From: Fremontodendron californicum
Taxonomy: Eukaryota > Streptophyta > Magnoliopsida > Malvales > Malvaceae
Assembly: GCA_030761205.1 (NCBI GenBank)
Contig: JAULJL010000032.1
Coordinates: 4,159,134-4,223,133, forward strand
DNA: 64,000 nucleotides
Direction of reading: 5' to 3'
Positions within the stretch are counted from its first letter, which is position 1, and each line of letters starts with the position of its first letter. This document shows positions 1 to 8,464 of the stretch, piece by piece. Made by a program: the position numbers and the translations under genes. The notes beneath the pieces were generated by a model. The model had not been told where the DNA came from, did not search any database, and worked only from the letters and a program-made list of their open reading frames with translations.

Positions 1-840
1 TGATTTCCTATTCATAAGTGGCAATTTGTGATTAATGATAATGGTCAAGTTTTCAATAATTGCAAAGTGGAACATAACCTAAGTTGAACAATCCGAGCTT
101 ATGTGTTTGTTGCTTAGATCAATCTATCTTTCTCATCATAAAGCTGCCATTAAATTGAATTTAGAGAGCTTATTCTAGGTTGTTTAATGGTTAGAGATTA
201 AATAGAGAGCTTGTTCTATTTAACGACAAACTAAGGAAAGATTGGGATAACAGAGCTTGTTGTTATCTACGGTTGTTAACTTTGATAGTTGGTTGATATT
301 GATAGATCTGAAATTGATTCTTAATGATGTCTAGTGGTGGAGAATGAAACCTTAACCATATTTTTCATATTTGATTCTTCTTACTTACTTGTTTTCTTAC
401 TTTTCTAGTTTGCTTATTTTTAAAAGTATATTTATTTTTATTGGCTGGTTATACCGCCTAATTTGTATATTAACTTTGTTTTATTTTTATTGGCTGGTTA
501 TACCGCCTAATTTGTATATTAACTTTGTTTTATTTTTATTGGCTGGTTATACCGCCTAATTTAGTATATATATTTTTATTGGCTGGTTATATCGCCTAAT
601 TTAGTATATATATTTTTATTGGCTGGTTATACCGCCTTGCATCTTATTCTTTTTATTTACTTTAGTTTAAATCTGATTTCAAAAACCCCTTTTCTTTTAT
701 TGTTCTTGAATTTAAGTTTTAAACTATCAACTTATAAACTAAAACCCAATCCCTGAGGACTCGACCCTTGCTAACTACTATACTTACAATTGATCTTTTT
801 AGTGCAAGGTTAAATAAGATACACTCTTTTGGGTGCATCA
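1..840 (+). repeat. E1 5' LTR (3' part only)
   Basis: Matches the distal part of the E1 3' LTR, starting at about 11505, and ends in GGGTGCATCA directly before the PBS. U3 and the TATA box lie upstream of the window. From about 248 onward it agrees with the inverted LTR of Y at sites where it differs from its own 3' LTR (see findings). The short reading frames in it come from the U5 minisatellite and are not genes. Confidence 0.9.
434..640 (+). repeat. U5 minisatellite in E1 5' LTR
   Basis: Five tandem units share the core TTGGCTGGTTATACCGCC. They come in two spacer types: a longer one (TTTGTATATTAACTTTG) and a shorter one (TTTAGTATATATA). This copy has two long units, two short units and a terminal one. 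The fourth unit carries ATATCGCC in place of ATACCGCC. Other LTRs in the window have three to five units. Confidence 0.85.
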
Positions 841-846
841 AATTTT

Positions 847-864
847 TGGCGCCGTTGCCGGGGA
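847..864 (+). other. Primer-binding site (tRNA-Asp type), E1
   Basis: TGGCGCCGTTGCCGGGGA begins 6 nt after the LTR end. It is complementary to a tRNA 3' end reading TCCCCGGCAACGGCGCCA, which is the tRNA-Asp type known for Athila elements. Minus-strand DNA synthesis would start here. Confidence 0.88.
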
Positions 865-947
865 TTGCTTTCTTTAGTTTATTAGTTTATTGGTTTATTC
901 TTATTTTCTGTTCTAATTATTTACTTTCTTATTTTTTTTATTAGTGA

Positions 948-3900
948 ATGTTCCAAGCTCCCGAAGAAGACTTACGACTTAGGAAAATTCGGGAATTTAT
1001 AACTTCTCACCAACAACCAATCGAGGAGTTGATCCAAAACATCCAAGAGAAGCAAGGAGAGATGGCAGCAGCTGACAACCGAACTCTCAAGGAGCTAGCC
1101 GCTCCGGACTTGGGTCAACAACCATTATGCATTGAATATGCTAATCTTGAGGTAGCTTTTGAATTAAAATCTGGTTTGATTCATCTTCTCCCAACTTTTC
1201 ATGGTTTTGCAGGAGAGGATCCAAATAAGCACCTCAAGGAATTCCATGTAGTTTGCTCAAGCATGAGACCAACAGGGGTCACGGAAGAGCAAGTTAAGTT
1301 GAGAGCCTTCCCATTCTCTCTAGCTGATTCAGCAAAGGAATGGCTCTACTATCTACCATCCGGGACCATCACTACATGGAATGATTTGAAGAAAGCATTC
1401 TTGGAAAGGTATTTCCCAGCATCTAAGGCTGCCAACATTAGGAAAGAGATATGTGGGATTCGGCAATACAACGGAGAATCCTTATATGAATATTGGGAGA
1501 GGTTCAAGAAACTTTGTGCATCATGTCCACACCATCAGATAAGTGAACAACTTCTCATCCAATACTTCTATGAAGGTCTCATGCCCATGGAGAGAAGTAT
1601 GATAGATGCCGCTAGTGGGGGAGCTCTAGTTGATAAGACTCCCAGGGCTGCTAGAACATTAATCTCCAACATGGCAGCCAATTCTCAACAGTTCTCAATG
1701 AGACAAGATCCACCACCACAACCCAAGAGAGTTAATGAGGTAAGTATATCATCCCTTGAACAAAAATTTGATAAACTGACTTCTCTTGTTCAACAATTGG
1801 CTGTAGGTAAAATACAACAAATAAAGGCTTGTGGCATATGTTCAAACATAGGGCACCAAACTGATATGTGTCCAACACTTCAAGAGGATACCAATGAACA
1901 TGTGAATGCCATGGGTGGATTTCAGAACCAATCAAGGAAATATGATCCCTACTCAAACACTTACAATCTAGGATGGAGGGATCATCCAAACTTCAATTAT
2001 AGAGGGAACCAATCACAAACTATTCCTCCACCATTTGACCACAGGCCACCGGGTTTTCAGCAAAGAGTGCAACAACCATACCAAACCCGACAACAACTAC
2101 CACCCACCCAAAATTCAGGTACTTCTCTTGAAGATCTTGTTAAAGCTCTTTCTACTAATACAATTCAATTTCAACAGGAAACAAAGACAAGTATTCGAAA
2201 TTTGGAGACTCAAATAGGGCAATTGGCAACAACCATGAGTCAAATGCAAGCAAGGGATTCTGGGAAATTACCTTCCCAAACCATAGTGAATCCAAGAGAG
2301 AATGCCAATGCTATAAATCTAAGAAGTGGGAAACAGCTAGAGACACCACAAAATGATAGTGCTCAAAGGGAGAACAATACCATGGCATCCTCTTCACATC
2401 CCAACGAGCCACTAAAAAAGGTAATTCCTAAACCATCCTTTCCTTCTTATATAACTACTCCACCTTTTCCTAGCAGGTTAGCAAAGTCCAAGAAGGAGGA
2501 GCAAGAGAAGGAAATTTTGGAAACCTTCCGGAAAGTAGAGGTGAACATTCCTTTACTAGATGCTATCAAGCAAGTGCCAAGATATGCCAAGTTCCTAAAA
2601 GAGTTGTGCACATCTAAACGAAAGTTGAAATGGAATGAAAAGGTAAGTGTGGGGGAGAATGTGTCAGCTGTTCTTCAAAAGAAACTCCCACCTAAATGCA
2701 AGGATCCAGGTATGTTTACCATTCCTTGTAAGATAGGCAACACCAGGTTTGAGCGTGCTATGCTAGATCTAGGGGCATCTATTAATGTCATGCCATATTC
2801 AATTTATGCTTCATTGAATCTAGGACCATTAGAGGAAACCGGTGTTATAATACAACTTGCTGACCGTTCTAACACTTATCCAAGAGGAGTTGTAGAAGAC
2901 GTTCTTGTACAGGTTAATGAATTGGTTTTTCCCGCTGACTTTTATGTTATTGAGATGGAAGATGAGATGTCTTCTAATCCCACACCTATTCTATTAGGGA
3001 GACCATTCTTGAAAACAGCAAGAACTAAAATAGATGTACATGATGGCACTTTAACTATGGAATTTGATGGTGAAATAATTCGCTTTAACATTTTTGAGGC
3101 CATGAGATATCCTAGTGATGTGCATTCTGTTTTTAATATTGATATAATTGACTCACTAGTGCAGCAAGCTTATGAGCTAGATGGTGAAGATAGTGTGGAA
3201 ATAGTCCTTAGCAACCATCTCGGAATGGGGAATGCTAAACTAGCCTTGAGTGACCATGTGGAAGGGGCACTAGAATCTTTACACTCGCTGCAACCTAAAG
3301 ATGCAAGGTTTGATGTTTCATTTATTGATTTGCCTTTATCTAATGAGAAACTTCTACCTTCCATTTTGCAGGCACCAACTTTAGAATTGAAACCACTACC
3401 GAACCACTTGAAATATTTGTTCTTAGGGGAAAAGGACACACTACCTGTCATCATTGCCAAAGAGCTCACACCTTTGCAAGAAGAGCGACTTATCCGGGTG
3501 CTTAGAGAGCATAAAACAGCAATTGGTTGGACAATTGCCGATATCAAGGGAATAAGCCCATCCATGTGCATGCACCGGATTTTGTTAGAGGAAGGGTCTA
3601 AACCAACAAGAGAAGCACAAAGAAGATTGAACCCTCCTATGATGGAGGTTGTGAAAAAGGAGATACTGAAGCTCCTAGATGTTGGAGTGATCTATCCTAT
3701 CTCGGATAGCAAATGGGTGAGCCCAGTCCAAGTGGTTCCAAAGAAATCAGGTGTAACGGTGGTAACAAATAATGAGAATGAACTTGTTCCTACTAGGATT
3801 CAAACAGGATGGCGAGTTTGTATTGATTATCGTAAACTTAATTCCACAACTCGCAAAGACCACTTTCCTTTACCTTTTATTGATCAAATGCTTGAAAGGT

Positions 3901-6281
3901 TAGCTGGCCATTCTCATTATTGTTTTCTTGATGGTTTTTCAGGTTATAATCAGATAGCAATTGCTCCGGAGGACCAAGAGAAAACAACATTCACATGTCC
4001 ATTTGGTACTTTTGCATACCGGCGTATGCCATTTGGTCTTTGTAATGCACCAGCTACATTCCAAAGGTGTATGGTTAGCATATTTTCAGATTATGTAGAG
4101 AATATCATAGAAGTGTTTATGGATGATTTTAGTGTCTATGGTGATTCTTTTGATAGATGTCTAGAGAACCTTACACTTGTACTTGAAAGATGCATGGAAA
4201 CTAACCTTGTTTTGAATTGGGAAAAATGTCACTTTATGGTAGAACAAGGAATAGTTTTGGGCCATGTTATTTCTTCTAGAGGGATAGAGGTTGATAAGTC
4301 TAAAATAGATATTATGCATTCTTTACCACCTCCCACAAATGTGAGAGAGGTTCGTTCTTTTCTTGGACATGCAGGTTTCTATAGGAGATTTATCAAAGAC
4401 TTCTCAAAGATCACATTACCTCTTTGCAAGCTACTACAAAAAGATGTGGTTTTCCACTTTGATGATAAATGCAAAGAGGCGTTTGAAACATTGAAGGGAC
4501 TCTTGACATCAGCTCCTATCATCCAACCACCAGATTGGAATGTACCTTTTGAAATCATGTGTGATGCTAGTGACTATGCCATTGGAGCTGTTTTGGGCCA
4601 ACGGGTTGGGAAAGCCTCACATGCCATTTATTATGCCTCAAGAACTCTTAATGATGCTCAATTGAACTATTCCACTACTGAAAAAGAACTTTTGGCTGTT
4701 GTATTTGCTTTAGAAAAATTTCGATCTTATTTAATTGGTACTAAAGTAATTGTATTTTCTGACCATGCAGCCCTTAAGTACTTACTCACTAAAAAGGAGG
4801 CCAAACCAAGGTTGATTAGATGGATACTTCTCTTACAAGAGTTTGATTTGGAGATAAAAGATAAGAGAGGTAGTGACAACCTGGTTGCGGACCATCTTAG
4901 CCGTTTAGTTCATGAAGATGATGCACTACCCTTGAATGAGAACTTTCCGGATGAGCAACTTCTTTTTATAAGAACAACAACTCCTTGGTATGCTGATATT
5001 GTTAATTACTTAGTTACCAAGAAGTTACCACAAGAGATGACACAAGCTCAAAGAAATAAGATCAAGAGTGATGCCAAATACTACATATGGGATGTTCCTT
5101 ACCTTTGGAAGCATTGCTCCGATCAGATTATAAGAAGGTGTGTACTCGAAACTGAATTTCAATCTATTCTCACCTTTTGTCACTCTTATGCATGTGGAGG
5201 ACACTTTGGATCCAAAAGAACAGCCATGAAAGTTCTTGATTCTGGATTTTATTGGCCTACCATATTCAAAGATGCATACCTCTTTTGCAAGTCATGTGAT
5301 CGTTGCCAAAGAACTGGTAACTTAGGTGCTAGAAATCAAATGCCTCAAACTCCAATACTTATTGTTGAAATTTTTGATGTATGGGGCATGGATTTCATGG
5401 GACCTTTTCCTCCTTCTTTTGGTAATCTTTATATTTTACTTGCCGTTGATTATGTTTCAAAGTGGGTGGAAGCAAAATCCACTAGGACTAATGACTCTAA
5501 AGTTGTTTCATATTTTGTCAAGACTAACATCTTGGCTAGGTTTGGAACGCCAAAGGCCATAATCAGCGATAGAGGTACTCACTTTTGCAATAGGACTATG
5601 GAAGCACTTTTGAGGAAGTATAACATCACACACAAGGTCTCCACCTCATATCATCCTCAAACTAGTGGGCAAGCTGAAGTGTCAAACCGAGAAGTTAAGT
5701 CCATCCTTGAAAAGACAGTTAATCCAAATAGGAAGGATTGGAGTTCACGACTTGATGATGCACTTTGGGCTTATAGGACAGCATATAAGACACCCATTGG
5801 TATGTCTCCTTATCGACTTGTTTATGGTAAGCCTTGTCATCTTCCGGTTGAATTGGAACATAAATCATATTGGGCTATCAAACAATGCAACATGGAGATG
5901 GATAAGATAGGAAAGAAAAGAAAACTTGACCTACAAGAATTAGAGGAGATAAGGAATGATGCCTATCAGAATTCTAGGATTTACAAGGAAAAGACTAAGG
6001 CATTCCATGACAAGATGATATCAAGAAAAGAATTTGTTGTTGGACAAAAAGTTCTTCTCTTCCATTCACGCCTTAAGTTATATCCAGGTAAGTTACGTTC
6101 TCGTTGGGTTGGACCTTTTGTTATTACTAATGTATTTACTCATGGTGCAGTTGAAATCCAAAGCCCAAAAACAGATAAGGCATTCAAAGTGAATGGTCAT
6201 AGATTGAAGCCTTACTATGAGAACTTTCCAATACAAGATGTGGAGGAGTTTCCACTTTTTGAGCCAAAGTATGTTGAATAA
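948..6281 (+). CDS. gag-pol: Gag-Pol polyprotein, Athila-like Ty3/gypsy
   Basis: One uninterrupted 1777-aa frame. Gag capsid-type domain at about aa 80-215 (FPFSLADSAKEWL, ITTW, CPHH). CCHC knuckle CX2CX4HX4C near aa 295. Coiled linker at about 395-440. Aspartic protease with DLGAS near 606. Reverse transcriptase at about 890-1130 with FMDD near 1057-1060. RNase H from about 1200. Integrase from about 1400 with an HHCC region and D/D/E at roughly 1482, 1540 and 1577. The C-terminal end has a KLRSRWVGPF block, and there is no chromodomain. Gag and Pol are fused without stop or frameshift. No inactivating change is visible, so the protein may be functional. The ATG at 948 follows an 83-nt leader after the PBS and is identical in the inverted copy Y. 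Confidence 0.95.
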   Translation: MFQAPEEDLRLRKIREFITSHQQPIEELIQNIQEKQGEMAAADNRTLKELAAPDLGQQPLCIEYANLEVAFELKSGLIHLLPTFHGFAGEDPNKHLKEFHVVCSSMRPTGVTEEQVKLRAFPFSLADSAKEWLYYLPSGTITTWNDLKKAFLERYFPASKAANIRKEICGIRQYNGESLYEYWERFKKLCASCPHHQISEQLLIQYFYEGLMPMERSMIDAASGGALVDKTPRAARTLISNMAANSQQFSMRQDPPPQPKRVNEVSISSLEQKFDKLTSLVQQLAVGKIQQIKACGICSNIGHQTDMCPTLQEDTNEHVNAMGGFQNQSRKYDPYSNTYNLGWRDHPNFNYRGNQSQTIPPPFDHRPPGFQQRVQQPYQTRQQLPPTQNSGTSLEDLVKALSTNTIQFQQETKTSIRNLETQIGQLATTMSQMQARDSGKLPSQTIVNPRENANAINLRSGKQLETPQNDSAQRENNTMASSSHPNEPLKKVIPKPSFPSYITTPPFPSRLAKSKKEEQEKEILETFRKVEVNIPLLDAIKQVPRYAKFLKELCTSKRKLKWNEKVSVGENVSAVLQKKLPPKCKDPGMFTIPCKIGNTRFERAMLDLGASINVMPYSIYASLNLGPLEETGVIIQLADRSNTYPRGVVEDVLVQVNELVFPADFYVIEMEDEMSSNPTPILLGRPFLKTARTKIDVHDGTLTMEFDGEIIRFNIFEAMRYPSDVHSVFNIDIIDSLVQQAYELDGEDSVEIVLSNHLGMGNAKLALSDHVEGALESLHSLQPKDARFDVSFIDLPLSNEKLLPSILQAPTLELKPLPNHLKYLFLGEKDTLPVIIAKELTPLQEERLIRVLREHKTAIGWTIADIKGISPSMCMHRILLEEGSKPTREAQRRLNPPMMEVVKKEILKLLDVGVIYPISDSKWVSPVQVVPKKSGVTVVTNNENELVPTRIQTGWRVCIDYRKLNSTTRKDHFPLPFIDQMLERLAGHSHYCFLDGFSGYNQIAIAPEDQEKTTFTCPFGTFAYRRMPFGLCNAPATFQRCMVSIFSDYVENIIEVFMDDFSVYGDSFDRCLENLTLVLERCMETNLVLNWEKCHFMVEQGIVLGHVISSRGIEVDKSKIDIMHSLPPPTNVREVRSFLGHAGFYRRFIKDFSKITLPLCKLLQKDVVFHFDDKCKEAFETLKGLLTSAPIIQPPDWNVPFEIMCDASDYAIGAVLGQRVGKASHAIYYASRTLNDAQLNYSTTEKELLAVVFALEKFRSYLIGTKVIVFSDHAALKYLLTKKEAKPRLIRWILLLQEFDLEIKDKRGSDNLVADHLSRLVHEDDALPLNENFPDEQLLFIRTTTPWYADIVNYLVTKKLPQEMTQAQRNKIKSDAKYYIWDVPYLWKHCSDQIIRRCVLETEFQSILTFCHSYACGGHFGSKRTAMKVLDSGFYWPTIFKDAYLFCKSCDRCQRTGNLGARNQMPQTPILIVEIFDVWGMDFMGPFPPSFGNLYILLAVDYVSKWVEAKSTRTNDSKVVSYFVKTNILARFGTPKAIISDRGTHFCNRTMEALLRKYNITHKVSTSYHPQTSGQAEVSNREVKSILEKTVNPNRKDWSSRLDDALWAYRTAYKTPIGMSPYRLVYGKPCHLPVELEHKSYWAIKQCNMEMDKIGKKRKLDLQELEEIRNDAYQNSRIYKEKTKAFHDKMISRKEFVVGQKVLLFHSRLKLYPGKLRSRWVGPFVITNVFTHGAVEIQSPKTDKAFKVNGHRLKPYYENFPIQDVEEFPLFEPKYVE

Positions 6282-6325
6282 TAATGGCATGGGTCTAAGT
6301 TAGGCTGAGGACAATAAACCAAGCG

Positions 6326-6349
6326 CTTCTTGGGAGGCAACCCAAAAGG
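6326..6349 (+). other. Conserved hairpin after the gag-pol stop, E1
   Basis: TTGGG and CCCAA enclose the loop AGGCAA, starting about 45 nt after the stop codon. The stem extends to about nine pairs with one mismatch and one G-U. The same hairpin, with a compensated stem and a constant GGCA loop, follows the Gag-like stop in E2, E3, E4, W and Z. Confidence 0.6.
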
Positions 6350-6625
6350 ATGGAGAGCATCTATTATATCAGATTTGCATATTCCTTACTCTCCATCATT
6401 CTATCTTTTATTGTTTTTCTTTTCTTTTGTTTAATAGTTCTTTTCTCTTACAAGATGTAAATATAATTTTTAATTTATTTTTTTTAACCCCGGTTAAATG
6501 GCGGATAACGGTACTCCGTGATTATTTAAATCGGTTCCATCAGCTACCCACAAAAAACTGATATTGTATATAAATTTCTCTTCCAATTTCTCTTTCAATT
6601 TTTTTTTCATTCTTTTTTTTTCAGG
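6350..6625 (+). promoter_or_regulatory. NABP leader: TATA-like box and pyrimidine tract ending in CAG
   Basis: The 276-nt spacer before the NABP ORF holds a shortened copy of the left cassette repeat and an AACCCCGGTT palindrome. A TATATAAAT box lies at 6567-6575. A long CT-rich tract ends in TTTCAG at 6624, one base before the ATG. That arrangement resembles a 3' splice site, and the TATA box could alternatively act as an internal promoter. All four cassette copies keep it. Function is inferred. Confidence 0.45.
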
Positions 6626-7162
6626 ATGGATGATATTCTCACAAGATTGCAGAAACGATTTCCTCCTTTTCCTCGAAATATTTTACTGAAGCTTTACCAA
6701 GTCCGACTTGAGAGATTAAGAATGCTTATGCACAAAGGGATTCCTGACGACATACGTTGGCTAATTGAAGCCAAGGTACGTGAAGATGAATATCTTCCTG
6801 TTTTGCATTTACCAGGTACAGGTAGAAGCACTTTTGCAAAGAAGCGACGAGCAAAGCGCATGAGTTCAAATTGCCACAAATGTGCACGATGGACGTGTAA
6901 CGGTAAATGTCGTTCTATTGGGATTCCGTCCTCTAATCGAGATGATAAAATTGAATTCATTAAGGATGGACTGAGTAAGGAGAATTTGGGTAATATCCAA
7001 CTTTCTCTTGAGACGCATCCTAGTGGAGACGTACAAAGAGAAATTCTTGATTTATGGCCGCAATTCCAAAGGGAATGGCAACATCTTGGGAATCTGATGT
7101 TAAAAGACCCTGTTTGCCAGCTTGTAAGAAAACTGGATGGGAAGCATATCCTCGACTCATAG
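6626..7162 (+). CDS. Flexivirus-type nucleic-acid-binding protein (NABP-like), E1 copy
   Basis: A 178-aa protein. Residues 66-78 read GRSTFAKKRRAKR, a basic arginine/lysine patch, followed by a Cys4 motif at C83, C86, C91 and C95 (CX2CX4CX3C) and then GIPSSN. This order (GRSxFA + basic patch + cysteine finger + GIxS) is the hallmark of the small nucleic-acid-binding, RNA-silencing-suppressor proteins at the 3' end of carla-, viti- and trichovirus genomes. Residues 1-60 are probably helical (LLKLYQVRLERLRMLM). The tail from about 120 has no family I recognise. The gene lies between gag-pol and the LOG-like gene with its own leader. It could bind small or long RNA and counter silencing of the element (inference). 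It is probably a captured viral gene; the homology call rests on motif order only. Confidence 0.68.
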   Translation: MDDILTRLQKRFPPFPRNILLKLYQVRLERLRMLMHKGIPDDIRWLIEAKVREDEYLPVLHLPGTGRSTFAKKRRAKRMSSNCHKCARWTCNGKCRSIGIPSSNRDDKIEFIKDGLSKENLGNIQLSLETHPSGDVQREILDLWPQFQREWQHLGNLMLKDPVCQLVRKLDGKHILDS

Positions 7163-7522
7163 AAGGCGTTTAAGCCGTTTCTGGACGTAAAACCAGAGGA
7201 AGATGTGAGCCACAATCACAACTACAATAAATGACTTCTCAGCTTTTGGTTTGATTTGCAATAACTTTATTTTGTTTTAATTTACGTGTTGTTCGATTTG
7301 TGTAATTATTCTCGTTTTTTTTATTTGTCTTTTACGGTTGATTTTTTCTTCTCTTTTTGATTTTCTTCCTGAAATCACGCAAAAATCTTTTGTTAGGTTA
7401 ACATTTTCTTCTGACAGGTCAGATACACTTTCGGCGACATTATTACTCTTGTCTGATTCACTACTCAGTCCTCTATATATTACACCATGTACTCATTCTC
7501 TTTCAGGCACTCGAAAAAAAAA
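7163..7522 (+). promoter_or_regulatory. LOG leader with acceptor-like site, TATA-like box and A-tract
   Basis: The spacer between the NABP and LOG ORFs. It has one copy of a 123-bp pyrimidine-rich unit (about 7330-7452) that is duplicated in E2 and E3, a TATATAT at 7474-7480, a TTCTCTTTCAG acceptor-like site ending at 7506, and an A-tract directly before the start codon. The upstream ATG at 7487 is in frame in E1, E3 and Z but not in E2, so the ATG at 7523 is the better start. Confidence 0.45.
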
Positions 7523-8170
7523 ATGGAAAGTATTTCATCCCAGCGCATTAAAAAAATTTGTGTCTTTGGAGGTGCTTATCCAGGGAAAAATAACATATTC
7601 GCTGATGAAGCCATAAGAGTTGGAGTAATACTTGCCCAACAAAAGATCCACTTGATTTATGGAGGCGATAGTACGGGTTTAATGGGAGCAGTCGCTACAG
7701 CAGCACACACCGGAGGAAGTCCAGTTCTAGGAATCGTGCCAAAACTATTCACAAGTTTTTGTGGACCTACCGTGGGTAAGGAAATACAAGTCTGGAGTGT
7801 CCCTGAACGGATAACAATCATGTACCATTCTGCCGATGCATTCATTGCTTTACCAGGAGGTCTGGGTACATTGGAAGAAATAGCTTGCGTGGCTTCTTGG
7901 TCATCTTTGGTCACAAATAAGAAACCCATTGGTTTGCTTAATATTAATGGTTATTTTAGTAATTTGCTTTTATATTTAGATAATGCTGTGGATAATGGAT
8001 TCATGTTTTCAGAGGCAAGGAGAACCATAATTTCTGCTACAACCATTGAAGATTTACTTAAAAAGCTCCAAGCTTATGAGTGTTTATCTGCTACGGTTGT
8101 TTCGCAAACGCTCGGAAAAAGAAAAAGAGATATGGACGAGCAAGGAGTGGATTGCACTTTGTCTTTGTGA
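7523..8170 (+). CDS. LOG: LOG-like cytokinin riboside 5'-monophosphate phosphoribohydrolase, E1 copy
   Basis: A 215-aa protein of the LOG / lysine-decarboxylase-like Rossmann family, which hydrolyses cytokinin nucleotides to the active free base in one step. Seen: ICVFGGAYPGKN at 12-23, a nucleotide-binding loop at 47-55, E95-R96, ADAFIALPGGLGTLEE at 104-119 with the family signature PGGxGTxEE, and KKPIGLLN at 133-140. Length fits plant LOGs. The frame has no introns, whereas plant LOG genes have several, so it was probably captured from mRNA. The C-terminal tail has KRKR at 199-202, a possible nuclear signal. E1 has YGGD where the other copies have YGGG, which may weaken phosphate binding. 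The substitution of Lys after R96 is atypical, so activity is not assured. Confidence 0.85.
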   Translation: MESISSQRIKKICVFGGAYPGKNNIFADEAIRVGVILAQQKIHLIYGGDSTGLMGAVATAAHTGGSPVLGIVPKLFTSFCGPTVGKEIQVWSVPERITIMYHSADAFIALPGGLGTLEEIACVASWSSLVTNKKPIGLLNINGYFSNLLLYLDNAVDNGFMFSEARRTIISATTIEDLLKKLQAYECLSATVVSQTLGKRKRDMDEQGVDCTLSL

Positions 8171-8431
8171 CATTATCTAACATTTTGCTTGTTGTGTCTC
8201 AGTTATAATAAGTGGTTAGCAACCTCTGCAGGTAATATCTCCTAAATTCTACCTTTAAAATTTGACATTGGGGACAATGTCATATTTTAGTAGGGGGTAA
8301 GGGACATATTTTGCTAATTTAAAAATAAAAAATAAAAATAATAAAAAAAAAATTTAAGAAGTATTCATTCTGAACAAGGTCTGAGTAAGGGAGACTTGAG
8401 ACATACCTTGTCAGTTTGATTTCTTCTTTTC

Positions 8432-8464
<33 letters not shown>

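Noticed and set aside
371..559. Hydrophobic 60-70 codon frames in LTR ends (repeated LFLLAGYTA)
   Set aside because: They are translations of the U5 minisatellite; frame and length change with unit number.
6694..7215. 173-codon antisense frame opposite the NABP gene, present in all four copies
   Set aside because: It is a shadow of the conserved sense gene. No domain, no leader signals, and its conservation follows from the sense strand.
7487..7522. Upstream in-frame start of LOG (MYSFSFRH...)
   Set aside because: Out of frame in E2 and varied by the A-tract length; the MES(I/T)SS start is common to all copies.
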